A DNA stretch of 64,000 nucleotides. Origin: Acinetobacter sp. 10FS3-1 (GTDB lineage Bacteria > Pseudomonadota > Gammaproteobacteria > Pseudomonadales > Moraxellaceae). The stretch is taken from assembly GCF_013343215.1 (NCBI RefSeq), contig NZ_CP039143.1, positions 2,666,001 through 2,730,000 of the forward strand. The letters run 5' to 3'. This document shows, in pieces, positions 8,758-19,979 of the stretch (positions are counted from its first letter, which is position 1; every line of letters starts with the position of its first letter). The notes beneath the pieces were generated by a model. The model was not told where the DNA came from, did no database searches, and saw only the letters and a program-made list of their open reading frames with translations. Position numbers and translations under genes: made by a program.

Positions 8758-9378
8758 TCACGTATAAAAATAACGAAACGTCAGGTTAATTCTCGGCTCT
8801 AGCACTTTGGTAGTTTTGCGGATGCAGTGCTTCCAGTAACGCTGGGTCATCCCGCGCATCACGATTAATTGACCACTTTGCAATAACAGATCGACTTTGG
8901 TCTCACGGGTTTTATGCTTGAAACTCATTTTTCGGGTGGCACCCAAACTCAAAGAAGCAATCACATTTTCCTGCTGATGGGTGCTGTATAAAGCAGCTTC
9001 ATCATCACTATGCCAGCCCAGCCCCTGAGAACCATCTGCATAGAGATTCGCCAGACAGGAATTAAAGGCATGGCCAGCCAACTCCTCAATGTTTTGTTTT
9101 AGCTCCAACAACTGGGGCACCCATGTATATGCCCGTCTGGAAGTACCAGAATAATCATATTGATAGTGTTGATCGCCATACCAGGCCACTTTCCGCCCGG
9201 TGATATAATGCTGGCCAAATATAGTAACCTCATCCGCCTGCCAAGCCAGATGCGCTAAAAATTCCTGCAGATACTGCTGGCTCTGGCGCTCATCCAGAAT
9301 CTGGCCATAGTTCTCCACCACACCATCAAAAGGCAATACATTTGCTTGGGGCACTGCAGAAAATAAATCCTTTGTCAT
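8758..9378 (-). CDS. AlkB-family 2-oxoglutarate/Fe(II) dioxygenase
   Basis: A 206-residue enzyme of the AlkB (ALKBH2/3-like) family, which repairs N-alkylated bases by oxidative demethylation. The iron triad is visible as H123 and D125 in GWHSDDEAAL and H184 in YWKHCIRK; the 2-oxoglutarate-binding arginines are R196 and R202 in RINLTFRYF. The substrate-recognition lid YQYDYSGTSRRAYTW (about 72-86) is of the DNA-repair type. It is a single gene, divergent from the ABC transporter. It is shorter than and distinct from classical AlkB, so the symbol is left empty. Confidence 0.88.
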   Translation of the reverse strand: MTKDLFSAVPQANVLPFDGVVENYGQILDERQSQQYLQEFLAHLAWQADEVTIFGQHYITGRKVAWYGDQHYQYDYSGTSRRAYTWVPQLLELKQNIEELAGHAFNSCLANLYADGSQGLGWHSDDEAALYSTHQQENVIASLSLGATRKMSFKHKTRETKVDLLLQSGQLIVMRGMTQRYWKHCIRKTTKVLEPRINLTFRYFYT

Positions 9379-9526
9379 TTCGATGCACCTCTGTCATTGC
9401 TTAAAATATTGATACTGCAACGAAAAATTTACAATCCAATGTCACAAATCACTACAACAAGGCCCCTTGTGAGCCTGCAAAATCCTGCCTAGACTAAACC
9501 CACTTCCACAATAAAAATAATTGCTT

Positions 9527-11329
9527 ATGAATTTGTGGCAACTATTTCTCAAATTGCGGCCTTTTGTCGGGCCTTATCGTGTGCTAGTGATTGCCACCCT
9601 GATCCTGACCCTGATTGGTTCCTTTACGGCACAGGTCAATGCAATTACCTTGCAATATGCAGTCGATAGTATCAACCGCCTTCTGGAAACCGGCCAGGGG
9701 CTGGATGAAGGCTGGCACATTCTTATCACTATTTCCATCATTTTGCTTAGCAAGGAGATCATCAATGCCTTTGTTCAGTTTGGCCAGAAATTTTATGGAG
9801 AAAAATTAAGGATTTTTGTCTCTCAGGACTTGGCGCAGGGCATTATTGAAAAATTTCTGACCTATCGTCTGGCTTTTTTTAATCAGAACCATAATCAGGC
9901 CGGAAAATTACAGACCCGGATTGATCGCGGGATCGGCTCCCTGACCCGTTTGGTACAGATTTTTTTTATTGATATTTTGCCTTTATTTACCAGTGCAATT
10001 GTGGCTTTGGGACTGATGTACTATGCCAATTTTTATGTCGGGCTGGTGGCGACTGCGATCGTACCGGTGTATTTCTGGCTGACTTATCAACAGGCACAAA
10101 AGCTCGGTGGCTGGCGCCGCAACCTGCGGGATGGCCGGGAGAAAAAGAGCCAGGGGATTCTGAGCATTATCAATTCAATTACGGTCATTAAATCTTTTAA
10201 CCGCGAAGCGATTGAATCAGACAAGCAGTTAAAATTGCAACGTGAACTGACTGATAACCAAATGAAAACCCGTCAGACCAGCTTTCTGTTTGATGGCTTA
10301 AAAACTTTTATCGAACAGATTGGCATTGTGCTGATTATTATTCTGACCTCCTATTTTGTTCTGGATGGGCAGATGAGTATCGGCATGATCATGTTTCATG
10401 TGCTGCTCTTTAATAATGTCTCGGCCCCCATTCGTTCCCTGCACCGGATTTATGATGAGGTCAACGATGCCATGATTTATTCAGAAAGTTTTTTTAATAT
10501 TCTGGAAGCCGATCATGAAATTGAACAGAGTGGCCAGCAAAAACCGCCTATTCAGGGTCATTTTAAACTGCGCGGTGTAAATTTTTATTATCCGAATGGG
10601 CACCATGCCCTCAAAGAAATTGAAATGGAAATCCGGCCCAATACCATTACCGCCCTGGTCGGTTTGTCGGGCGCAGGAAAATCGACCTTGATCAGCCTGC
10701 TGGACAAATTCTATGAGCCGCAGCAAGGCCAGATCCTACTCGATGGAATTGATTTAAAAGACTATGACACCCAGTATCTGCGTGATCATATTGGGCTGGT
10801 TCTGCAAAAAAACCATATTTTTCAAGGCACGATTTTTGACAATATCCGGTATGGAAAAACCGATGCTCGAATGGAAGATGTCATTCAGGCGGCCCAGAAA
10901 GCTTCCATTCATGAGCAGATCCTACAATTACCACAAGCCTATGAATCAGATGCTTTACAGCTTTCTGGCGGACAGCAGCAGCGTATTGCACTGGCACGCA
11001 TGTTCCTGAAAAACCCACCCATTATTTTTCTGGATGAACCCACGGCAAGTCTGGATGCAATTGCAACCGAACAGATCAAACACAGTCTGGATCAGATTAA
11101 ACAGGGCCGGACGGTGATTATCATTTCACATAGCCTGTCGCAAATTATCGATGCGGACTATACCTATGTCATGAAAGAGGGGATGATTGCTGAACATGGC
11201 GAACATGATCAGCTTTATCATCAAAATGGGGTCTATAAAGAGATTTTTGATGCGATGGCAAAAAGCCTGAATATTGAAAAAATTGCCAGAACCTTTGAAG
11301 AGGATGCAGAAGAAGAGACGCATAGCTAG
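9527..11329 (+). CDS. ABC transporter, fused permease and ATPase (exporter type)
   Basis: A 600-residue half-transporter: six membrane helices in the first 320 residues, then a nucleotide-binding domain. The ATPase motifs are complete: Walker A GLSGAGKST (about residue 383), Q-loop VLQKNHIFQGT, signature LSGGQQQRIALA, Walker B PIIFLDEPTAS and the switch His in IIISHSLSQI. It probably works as a homodimer exporting a lipid, peptide or drug; the substrate cannot be inferred. A TTG at 9521 lies two codons upstream, but the ATG at 9527 is preferred. The acidic tail FEEDAEEETHS is unremarkable. Confidence 0.88.
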   Translation: MNLWQLFLKLRPFVGPYRVLVIATLILTLIGSFTAQVNAITLQYAVDSINRLLETGQGLDEGWHILITISIILLSKEIINAFVQFGQKFYGEKLRIFVSQDLAQGIIEKFLTYRLAFFNQNHNQAGKLQTRIDRGIGSLTRLVQIFFIDILPLFTSAIVALGLMYYANFYVGLVATAIVPVYFWLTYQQAQKLGGWRRNLRDGREKKSQGILSIINSITVIKSFNREAIESDKQLKLQRELTDNQMKTRQTSFLFDGLKTFIEQIGIVLIIILTSYFVLDGQMSIGMIMFHVLLFNNVSAPIRSLHRIYDEVNDAMIYSESFFNILEADHEIEQSGQQKPPIQGHFKLRGVNFYYPNGHHALKEIEMEIRPNTITALVGLSGAGKSTLISLLDKFYEPQQGQILLDGIDLKDYDTQYLRDHIGLVLQKNHIFQGTIFDNIRYGKTDARMEDVIQAAQKASIHEQILQLPQAYESDALQLSGGQQQRIALARMFLKNPPIIFLDEPTASLDAIATEQIKHSLDQIKQGRTVIIISHSLSQIIDADYTYVMKEGMIAEHGEHDQLYHQNGVYKEIFDAMAKSLNIEKIARTFEEDAEEETHS

Positions 11330-11538
11330 AGTGTATAAACTGAGGAACTGTATTCGTTGAAAAATATTTACAAGCTCTACAGCTGATTTAGCTTAAAGCA
11401 TAATTTTTTATTAATAAGATCAAAATATTGGATTCACAATTTTTAACTCGGCATATCTAGCAAGAGAATCGGGAAGATTTGGACTATATCCAAGCATTCC
11501 CAATGTCCTTTAAATAAATAGATTTTTATTAGTTTTTT

Positions 11539-12495
11539 TCAGAACTGTACGACCCACTCGCCCCTGATATAACGATAATCATAATCTGGTCCATAGAATG
11601 AAGCACTGCGGTTGTATCCGGCATTCATACGTAGAAATTGTGCACCATGGACAGGACTTTGCAAATTCAGCTCGAATAACCGGGTGGATTGACTTAAATC
11701 CTGATTGATTTTTTCACGTCCAAAACCAGCGGTGAAACCTGCTGACCATCCGGAAAAACGCTGACGCCAACCTAAGGCTAACATCGATTCTTGATAATCC
11801 TGAGGGTTGAAATACTCTCTTCCTGCATCCTCTTCACTACTCTGGTAAGTACGGTACCGAGCTTGAAGCGTTAACCCCAAGTCTAGAGAGGGCTGATAGA
11901 TCAGTCTGATACGACCATGATCACGACGGTTATCGTCTGAAAAAAATTGTGTCCCTGCGACACCTACGACGGTGACATGCTCACCTAAACCTTGATCCAG
12001 TGCAGCACCTACAAATGTAAAATTTGTCCCCTGACTCAAAGCTGCTTGCGTTTCAACCCAATCCCGATTGGCAAAAATTTCGAATGCCGTCTTTTCTGCC
12101 AGTGGCATACGATAACTGCCATCGAAAGTGAATAAGGCATGATCACCTTGATCAAATATACCTGCTTCCAAAGCCCAACCGTTCGCTGTAGCAGAATCAA
12201 TACTACGTCCGATAAAAGAGATCTTTTGGCCATCTCGACTCCAGTTATCAGCTTTATACTGATAAGCACTGGCACGTACCCCTAGATAATGATCAGCATG
12301 CTCATATTGAGGCAAAAATTCCGCTGATAATTTTCGGGTTTGAAAACCTTCGCTATCATCACTTAAAAAGAACTCTGTACCAAGCGCACGTTCAATTGGA
12401 GCGGGATTCACCTTTACTTCATTGGCTAGGCTACTTGTACTCATACTAATGAATACAGGAACAATTACATAGATACCAATTTTTTTATTTTTCAT
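11539..12495 (-). CDS. Outer-membrane beta-barrel protein paired with a glycosyltransferase
   Basis: A 318-residue exported protein. The signal peptide is clear (MKNKKIGIYVIVPVF, cleavage predicted after SLA near residue 22). The mature part is rich in alternating aromatic/polar strands and ends in a terminal Phe (IRGEWVVQF), the usual outer-membrane barrel signature. There is no TPR region, unlike PgaA or BcsC. The start is the ATG at 12495, which overlaps the upstream glycosyltransferase stop (ATGA) and has GGGGA 6 bases upstream; a second ATG at 12507 is less likely. Context suggests it exports the polymer made by its partner, an arrangement resembling yaiP-yaiO of E. coli. Specific function is inferred. 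Confidence 0.75.
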   Translation of the reverse strand: MKNKKIGIYVIVPVFISMSTSSLANEVKVNPAPIERALGTEFFLSDDSEGFQTRKLSAEFLPQYEHADHYLGVRASAYQYKADNWSRDGQKISFIGRSIDSATANGWALEAGIFDQGDHALFTFDGSYRMPLAEKTAFEIFANRDWVETQAALSQGTNFTFVGAALDQGLGEHVTVVGVAGTQFFSDDNRRDHGRIRLIYQPSLDLGLTLQARYRTYQSSEEDAGREYFNPQDYQESMLALGWRQRFSGWSAGFTAGFGREKINQDLSQSTRLFELNLQSPVHGAQFLRMNAGYNRSASFYGPDYDYRYIRGEWVVQF

Positions 12496-13829
12496 TTTGT
12501 TCCCCATGTTTTTCGTGTTCTCAGTACCTCATCCAGATACCCTAAAATACTGGCAGGCTGTAGTAAGAAACTGTATGTAATGACATACAATAAGAAGCCA
12601 ATGAAGTTTTTACGAACTTTAAGTTCTAGGTCGTTAAACATTCTGCGTTCTATCGAGTAATTTAATAGACCGAGCAGAAATGCCATAGGTAATAATACCA
12701 AAGTCATGATACCTACGATCCAATAGTGTCCAAAACACGCCAAAATGAGTCCCGGTATAAAGCCAAAAGTAAAAGCGATATCTAACCAGGGAAAAAATAG
12801 ATTCCAGTAAATAAAAAATGTGGATAATCTCGGTTTAATTAAAATACTTGGATGTTGAATGAAAGCTTCAATCATGCCACGTGCCCAACGCTGACGCTGT
12901 TTAACAAACACCTTCAGTGTGGTCGGGGCATTGGTAAATAGACAGGCATCCTCACAATGTCCGACACGATAGCCTGCGTTTAATAATGCCCAAGTCAGTA
13001 CAATGTCTTCGCCCACACATTCGGGCCATCCCCCCACTTCAACCAAGGCATTACGATCATAAATAGAGAAGGCACCTTGGGCCACTAAGGTGCCCTGATA
13101 TAAGGATTGCATACGTTTAGTTGCTGCAATACCGAGAAAATAATCCCACTCCTGGGTTTTGGTTAACACGTTTTCACGAGAGTTGCGTACCAGAATTTTA
13201 CCCGCAACCGCACGTGTGTTCGGTGGGTCGGCCATATAGCGTTCAACTAGATTGATTAAGGCAATGCGATGTAGATAAGAATCCGCATCAACTGTAATTA
13301 CTAAATCATGCTGAGTCAGCTTTAGTCCTTCATTTAAAGCATGCGCCTTGCCCGCATTTTGCGGTAAATCCAGTAAAGTAAGCCAAGTAAATTTTAGCTG
13401 GGCATTTCTGACAATTTCTGCAGTTTCATCCTGTGAACCATCATTAATGACAATCACCTGCAATTCACCCGGGTAGTTCTGCAGGCCGATACTGACCAAG
13501 GTATCCTTGATTGAGGCGGCTTCATTATAGGCAGCAACCAGTATGGTAATACCAGGATAAGAAACCAAAGGTTGCCTCTTGGGTCTTTGATCCATCATTA
13601 GACTGAAAGCCGCAAATGAATTCATAAATCCAGGAATAATGGCAATACCATAGATCAGGAAAACAGCCGCAAAATAACCAATATATTCGCTAAGATCATA
13701 CATCCAGTTCTGGGAAATCCAAATTGAAAAGGCTGTCCAGCAACAAGCGCCAATAAATGCTATGACAAACTTTAAGCGTACAGAAAAATAGATTCGAGAG
13801 TCTTCTATTTTGCTTTTATCAATACTCAT
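12492..13829 (-). CDS. Processive family-2 glycosyltransferase (exopolysaccharide synthase type)
   Basis: A 445-residue inner-membrane enzyme of the PgaC/HasA/NodC/YaiP group. Two N-terminal helices (about 21-40 and 50-75) and three C-terminal ones (about 338-365, 370-390, 409-428) flank a GT-A domain. Catalytic motifs are intact: ILVAAYNE (97-103), NDGS (129-132), DAD (181-183), GED (273-275) and QRQRW (311-315), the last marking processive synthases. The downstream barrel gene overlaps it by four bases, so the two form one unit. There is no PgaB-like deacetylase, PgaD-like or PilZ partner nearby. The polymer is unknown. Confidence 0.86.
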   Translation of the reverse strand: MSIDKSKIEDSRIYFSVRLKFVIAFIGACCWTAFSIWISQNWMYDLSEYIGYFAAVFLIYGIAIIPGFMNSFAAFSLMMDQRPKRQPLVSYPGITILVAAYNEAASIKDTLVSIGLQNYPGELQVIVINDGSQDETAEIVRNAQLKFTWLTLLDLPQNAGKAHALNEGLKLTQHDLVITVDADSYLHRIALINLVERYMADPPNTRAVAGKILVRNSRENVLTKTQEWDYFLGIAATKRMQSLYQGTLVAQGAFSIYDRNALVEVGGWPECVGEDIVLTWALLNAGYRVGHCEDACLFTNAPTTLKVFVKQRQRWARGMIEAFIQHPSILIKPRLSTFFIYWNLFFPWLDIAFTFGFIPGLILACFGHYWIVGIMTLVLLPMAFLLGLLNYSIERRMFNDLELKVRKNFIGFLLYVITYSFLLQPASILGYLDEVLRTRKTWGTK

Positions 13830-14163
13830 GAAAATTCTCTTTAATGTGACATTTCATATAAATCGTGCAGGTTTATCTGAAATAAAGAACGCTTGCTGAA
13901 ACACCTCATCAATTGTTAGATATCCATATCTGTCAATACATACAGTTCACCACTATTTTTAGAAAGGACTTCACTTAATGTAAAAAAACCTGCATTTTTT
14001 ATAATTATATATTGGTTTTGTATATTTTTTGACAACTGTGTCGCAATTTTTTAAAAAATTCATAACTATTACTTTAAATTGTAATTTATTGTAAAAATAT
14101 TCTTTATTATTCTTAAAACTATTCAATGGTTTAATTCAATAAAAAATCTTTCTCAAGCCAACA
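13830..14163. other. AT-rich leader upstream of the glycosyltransferase unit
   Basis: About 330 bases without a gene, clearly more AT-rich than the surroundings, especially 13980-14160 with long A and T runs. It should contain the promoter of the glycosyltransferase/barrel unit. Such composition is typical of DNA bound by H-NS-like silencers, but no specific site can be assigned. Confidence 0.5.
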
Positions 14164-14191
14164 AAAAAGCCCGCAACTTGCAGGCTTTTTG
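14164..14191 (-). terminator. Rho-independent terminator of phoU
   Basis: A 12-bp stem with loop of three (arms 14164-14175 and 14179-14190). The single mismatch on the plus strand (C14172 with A14182) becomes a G-U pair on the minus strand, and a T-run follows in that direction, so it serves phoU. Confidence 0.85.
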
Positions 14192-14209
14192 TTTTAATTA
14201 TTCCAGCAA

Positions 14210-14929
14210 CTACTGCTGAACTCTTTGCTCAACTTCTTCGACACTGGCATGGCGTACGTCAAAGCCTTTGACCATATAAATGACCTGCTCTGAAATATTG
14301 CGCGCATGATCACCAATTCGTTCCAGTGAGCGTAATACCCATAAAACATTAATTACCCGACTAATATGTCGCGGATCTTCGATCATATAGGTCATCAGGG
14401 TACGCGTTGCGGACTGATATTCACGATCAATATCCCCATCCGCCAGCATCACTCGCAGGGCCTGATCGACATCCAGCCGTGCAAACGCATCTAATGCATC
14501 ATGAATCATAACACGCACCTGATTACCAATGTGCCGGGTTTCCATATAACCACGTGGTGAGCCGCCTTCTTCACATAAGCTTTGGGCAATACGGGCAATC
14601 TTTGCAGCCTCATCTCCAATACGCTCAAGGTCGGTATTGGCCTTGGACATGGCAATCACCATACGCAGGTCAATTGCCGCAGGATGACGGCGTGCCAGAA
14701 TCAGGGTCAGCGCTTCATCAATTTCACTTTCCAGACGATTGACCACATTGTCCTGAAACTGGACATCAATAGCCATCGCGGCATCTGTATCCAGCAAAGC
14801 ATGAATCGCATTGGCCACCTGTTGCTCTACCATTCCGCCCATGGTCATGAATTTGGTATTCACATCCTGCAAATCCTCATTAAATTGCGAAGAAATGTGA
14901 TGACTTAAAACAGGATTATTTGGACTCAA
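14210..14929 (-). CDS. phoU: Phosphate signalling protein PhoU
   Basis: A 239-residue all-helical protein that links the Pst phosphate transporter to PhoR and represses the Pho regulon when phosphate is ample. Two PhoU repeats are visible, each with the metal-binding E/DXXXD pattern: ANTDLERIGDEAAKIA (about residues 93-108) and LWVLRSLERIGDHARNISE (about 195-213). The N-terminus HHISSQFNEDLQDV is typical. It stands alone here, with no pst or phoBR gene beside it, and has its own terminator. Confidence 0.96.
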   Translation of the reverse strand: MSPNNPVLSHHISSQFNEDLQDVNTKFMTMGGMVEQQVANAIHALLDTDAAMAIDVQFQDNVVNRLESEIDEALTLILARRHPAAIDLRMVIAMSKANTDLERIGDEAAKIARIAQSLCEEGGSPRGYMETRHIGNQVRVMIHDALDAFARLDVDQALRVMLADGDIDREYQSATRTLMTYMIEDPRHISRVINVLWVLRSLERIGDHARNISEQVIYMVKGFDVRHASVEEVEQRVQQ

Positions 14930-15050
14930 GGATATTTACTCCTGAACAGCACACAACAGTGATCGTTAATGGATCAATATTAAAGCATATCTTTGATGAA
15001 AGTTTGATGACAAATCAAAAAGCCAGGTATTTATGCCATATCAACAGAGC

Positions 15051-16394
15051 CTAAGGATACTCCACCAACCAAGCATTGATTTCTGCCAGTTGTTTTTCTG
15101 TCAGTTGCCCGACCGATGCCTGTAATTGCAGGACATGCAGCACATAGTCATATTTAGCATTCAGATAATCGGTTTTGGCCGAGAAAGCATTACGCTGGGC
15201 CAGTAAAATATCGACCATGGCTTTTAAGCCTTCCTCATATTGGGCACGGGATGCGCGTGAGACCATTTCCGAGGACTCCATCGCAGCCTGACGGGCCTTG
15301 AGTTTGGCCTGATCGGTTTCTACCTGTAAATAAGACTGCTTCACCTCGGTATGGGCCTTACGCATGGCAGCCTCCAGCTGGGAGGCATTTTTCTGTACAT
15401 TGACACTGGCCTGGCGGATGCTTTTCTGGGTACGGCCACCGCTAAACAGATTCCAGTTTACTTCTATGCCGATCTGGTCAAAATCGCCATTGCTCGACAG
15501 CACAGTTTCAGGGGTTTGTTTTAAATAACCATAAGTTCCCACCGCCTCGACTTGCGGATAAAGGGCTGCCTGTTCTACCCGCTTGGCATCTTCAGAATAA
15601 CGTTTTTGCAGACGCGCTTGCAGAATTCCCAGGTTCTGGTGCTGAGCCAGATCAATCCAGGCATCAATGCTCTCCGGAATGGGCTTCTGGAACTGGAAAT
15701 CTTCCCGCAACACAGCCAGATTCTCGCGATAAGGCCCAATCAGTTGAGCCAGCTGTTCCTGAGCCAGCACCAGCTGTACCTGGGTTGAAATCCGGTTGGC
15801 CTGGGCACTCTGATATTGGGCATTGGCTTCACTGACATCACTGCGGGCCACCAGCCCCTCTTTGAGCTTGGCCGTCATGATGCCCAACTGTTCTAACAGA
15901 GCCTGTTCTTCCTGCAAATAGGCCATGGTCAGGGATTGTTGGCGCAGGACATTAAAATAGGCTTCAGCGACCTGTAAAATATGCTGCTGTTTTTGCAGGC
16001 GTAAATTGACTTCACTCAGCTCTACCGAGGTTTTGACCTGCTTATAACCCTGCCAGGCATCCCAGCGAAATAAAGGCTGCCGTGCAGTAACTGCAATCTG
16101 GCGGCTGGTGGTACTAGCCCCCTGTAACTCGCCAAAATTAGCGGGAAGCCCCTCAATCTGCGAGTGATTAACAGACTGGTTTTTACGGCTGAGATTGCCT
16201 GAAAGCGTGACAGTCGGCAGTAAATTCCCGCTAGCAATTCCGAGATTCAGCTGATCGGCCTGATACTGCAAGACATTGGCCTGCCAGTTGGGATCATTGT
16301 GCTGGGCGCGCTGATAGGCATCAAGTAAATCCAGTGCCCACAGCTCGAAACTTGCACAGCATAAACAGGCACTCACAATGAGTTTTAATTTCAT
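15051..16394 (-). CDS. TolC-family outer-membrane efflux/secretion protein
   Basis: A 447-residue protein with a signal peptide (MKLKLIVSACLCCASF, cleavage near the LWA at residue 20) followed by LDLLDAYQRAQHNDPNW, the classic TolC start. Two OEP repeats with long Gln/Ala-rich helices are visible; the second contains NWNLFSGGRTQKSI (about 310-323), the usual TolC strand region. It should form the trimeric outer-membrane duct for type I secretion or tripartite efflux. No inner-membrane partner lies next to it, so it may serve several systems. It is divergent from the lipoprotein gene, with a perfect palindrome between them. Confidence 0.92.
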   Translation of the reverse strand: MKLKLIVSACLCCASFELWALDLLDAYQRAQHNDPNWQANVLQYQADQLNLGIASGNLLPTVTLSGNLSRKNQSVNHSQIEGLPANFGELQGASTTSRQIAVTARQPLFRWDAWQGYKQVKTSVELSEVNLRLQKQQHILQVAEAYFNVLRQQSLTMAYLQEEQALLEQLGIMTAKLKEGLVARSDVSEANAQYQSAQANRISTQVQLVLAQEQLAQLIGPYRENLAVLREDFQFQKPIPESIDAWIDLAQHQNLGILQARLQKRYSEDAKRVEQAALYPQVEAVGTYGYLKQTPETVLSSNGDFDQIGIEVNWNLFSGGRTQKSIRQASVNVQKNASQLEAAMRKAHTEVKQSYLQVETDQAKLKARQAAMESSEMVSRASRAQYEEGLKAMVDILLAQRNAFSAKTDYLNAKYDYVLHVLQLQASVGQLTEKQLAEINAWLVEYP

Positions 16395-16585
16395 TTTATT
16401 CGTCTTTACCCCTAACCGCCCTTAAAATTATCCAATTCCAGGCCTTTCTGTTCCCCAGAATACTAAAGATTTCTTTTGAATGATTACGTATAACTTTTAT
16501 TAAGTTTTTAATATAGAACGACGATTTTATTCAAGATTCCTTCAACTTTCAGAATCCTTCACATCCGCTTAACAAAGCCGTTCAC

Positions 16586-16603
16586 AATACTAAACATAGT
16601 ATT
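16586..16603. promoter_or_regulatory. Perfect 7-bp palindrome between tolC-like and lipoprotein genes
   Basis: AATACTA (16586-16592), spacer AACA, TAGTATT (16597-16603). It lies 77 bases before the lipoprotein start and about 190 bases before the TolC-like start, in a divergent promoter region. It has the size and symmetry of a dimeric repressor operator. No regulator gene is adjacent, so the binding protein is unknown. Confidence 0.5.
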
Positions 16604-16679
16604 TTAATTTGATCTATACAATAGAATTCCCGCTAAAGCAGTCATTTCTGATTTTCACCGCAAAGAGTACGTAAACATA

Positions 16680-17717
16680 GTGTTAACGCGATTCCAGTCA
16701 ATATTCAAATATGGTTTAGTTTTGAGCAGTTTGCTGTTCGTAGGAGCATGTCAGCAGCCTTCAGAACCGCAGCTTGAAATTGAACAGGCGGAGCTTAAAG
16801 CCACGCTGAGTCCAGAACATGATTTTACGCTCATGTGCCAGAATATTGAAAAAAATATGGCCCAGATTAATGATCAGCGCACCACCTTTGCGCTGGAGCA
16901 GATTAATCAGGACCTGAAAGTGTGTCTGCCACTGATGGAACTGGCCGAGCAGAAACACCTGATGCAACATTCAACCGAGATGTATCAGCGCTTTTTAAAT
17001 GTTGAACGTAGCGAATTCCAGCAACGGGCCTTTGAGCAATATTCCCTGGAAATGGCTCAACATCCAACCATTCAGCAGAGTCATTTTGAACAGCTGACCT
17101 CGCGTGACCAGTACCTGTTAAAACATAAAGGGCAAGCCTATGTAGAATTGCTGGATCTTGGAGATGGTCAGCTGCATTATCGCCGCAGTCCGGAATATCT
17201 GGCGCGTATTTTTGCCCCTTATTTACCGGCGCCTGAAAAAACCTTTATTGAGAATCTGGCAGAACAGAATGCCGAACCGGTCCTGATCAACAACCGGCTC
17301 CAGATTGAGGCAGCAGATATTGCCGCACGTGGCCTGTTCTGGGAAGACTATCTCCAGACCTACCCGCAGAGCAGCTATACACAGGACGCGAAATACCTCC
17401 TTAAACAATATACCTACTTCTTGTTCCGCGGCACTGAAGCCTCTCCAGTGTCTGCAGATTATCGGGACCGTTATAGCGTGGATACCAGTCATCTGGAAAC
17501 CATTATCGGTTTGTCACGTGGTCAGAAATCGACGCTGTCTACGCAGGCACGATTATTTCTGGAGTTTTTAGACATGAGTCCTGAACAGCGTCAGCAGGCG
17601 CTGCCGGAAAACTTTCGTAACCGTTCCGAGGCCGAACAGATTTTATATTATGCCCAGATCAGCCCGCCCTCGCAGAATTATGAAAAAAACTGCTTTCGAG
17701 ATGCTATTTGTCTTTAG
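16680..17717 (+). CDS. Predicted lipoprotein of unknown function
   Basis: A 345-residue protein I do not recognise. It has a lipoprotein signal: MLTRFQSIFKYGLVLSSLLF, then the lipobox VGAC with Cys24, and QQ after it (no Asp at +2), which predicts sorting to the outer membrane. The mature part is hydrophilic and largely helical, rich in Gln/Glu/Leu, with two further Cys at 53 and 82 and a Cys pair at the extreme C-terminus (NCFRDAICL) that may form a disulfide. The start codon is GTG. It precedes the thiC riboswitch by about 95 bases but has no obvious link to thiamine. Confidence 0.75.
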   Translation: MLTRFQSIFKYGLVLSSLLFVGACQQPSEPQLEIEQAELKATLSPEHDFTLMCQNIEKNMAQINDQRTTFALEQINQDLKVCLPLMELAEQKHLMQHSTEMYQRFLNVERSEFQQRAFEQYSLEMAQHPTIQQSHFEQLTSRDQYLLKHKGQAYVELLDLGDGQLHYRRSPEYLARIFAPYLPAPEKTFIENLAEQNAEPVLINNRLQIEAADIAARGLFWEDYLQTYPQSSYTQDAKYLLKQYTYFLFRGTEASPVSADYRDRYSVDTSHLETIIGLSRGQKSTLSTQARLFLEFLDMSPEQRQQALPENFRNRSEAEQILYYAQISPPSQNYEKNCFRDAICL

Positions 17718-17811
17718 GGTCGGTTGCACAAAAATAGCTTCTGTTGTTCAAAGTTGCAGCCATTGATTTAAAGCTACTTTTTAGACGCCAACTGCGCTAA
17801 GATTAAGCTTC

Positions 17812-19903
<2,092 letters not shown>

Positions 19904-19979
19904 ACTTCAAAAAAAACAGTTGTCTTCATAAAAATCTCAGATAGGATGAAAACGTAAGTATTTCATCTTTTCTGAGCTT

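Noticed and set aside
11330..11538. Possible small RNA between the ABC exporter and the barrel gene
   Set aside because: AT-rich, no clear promoter, no stem with T-run, no conserved ORF seen.
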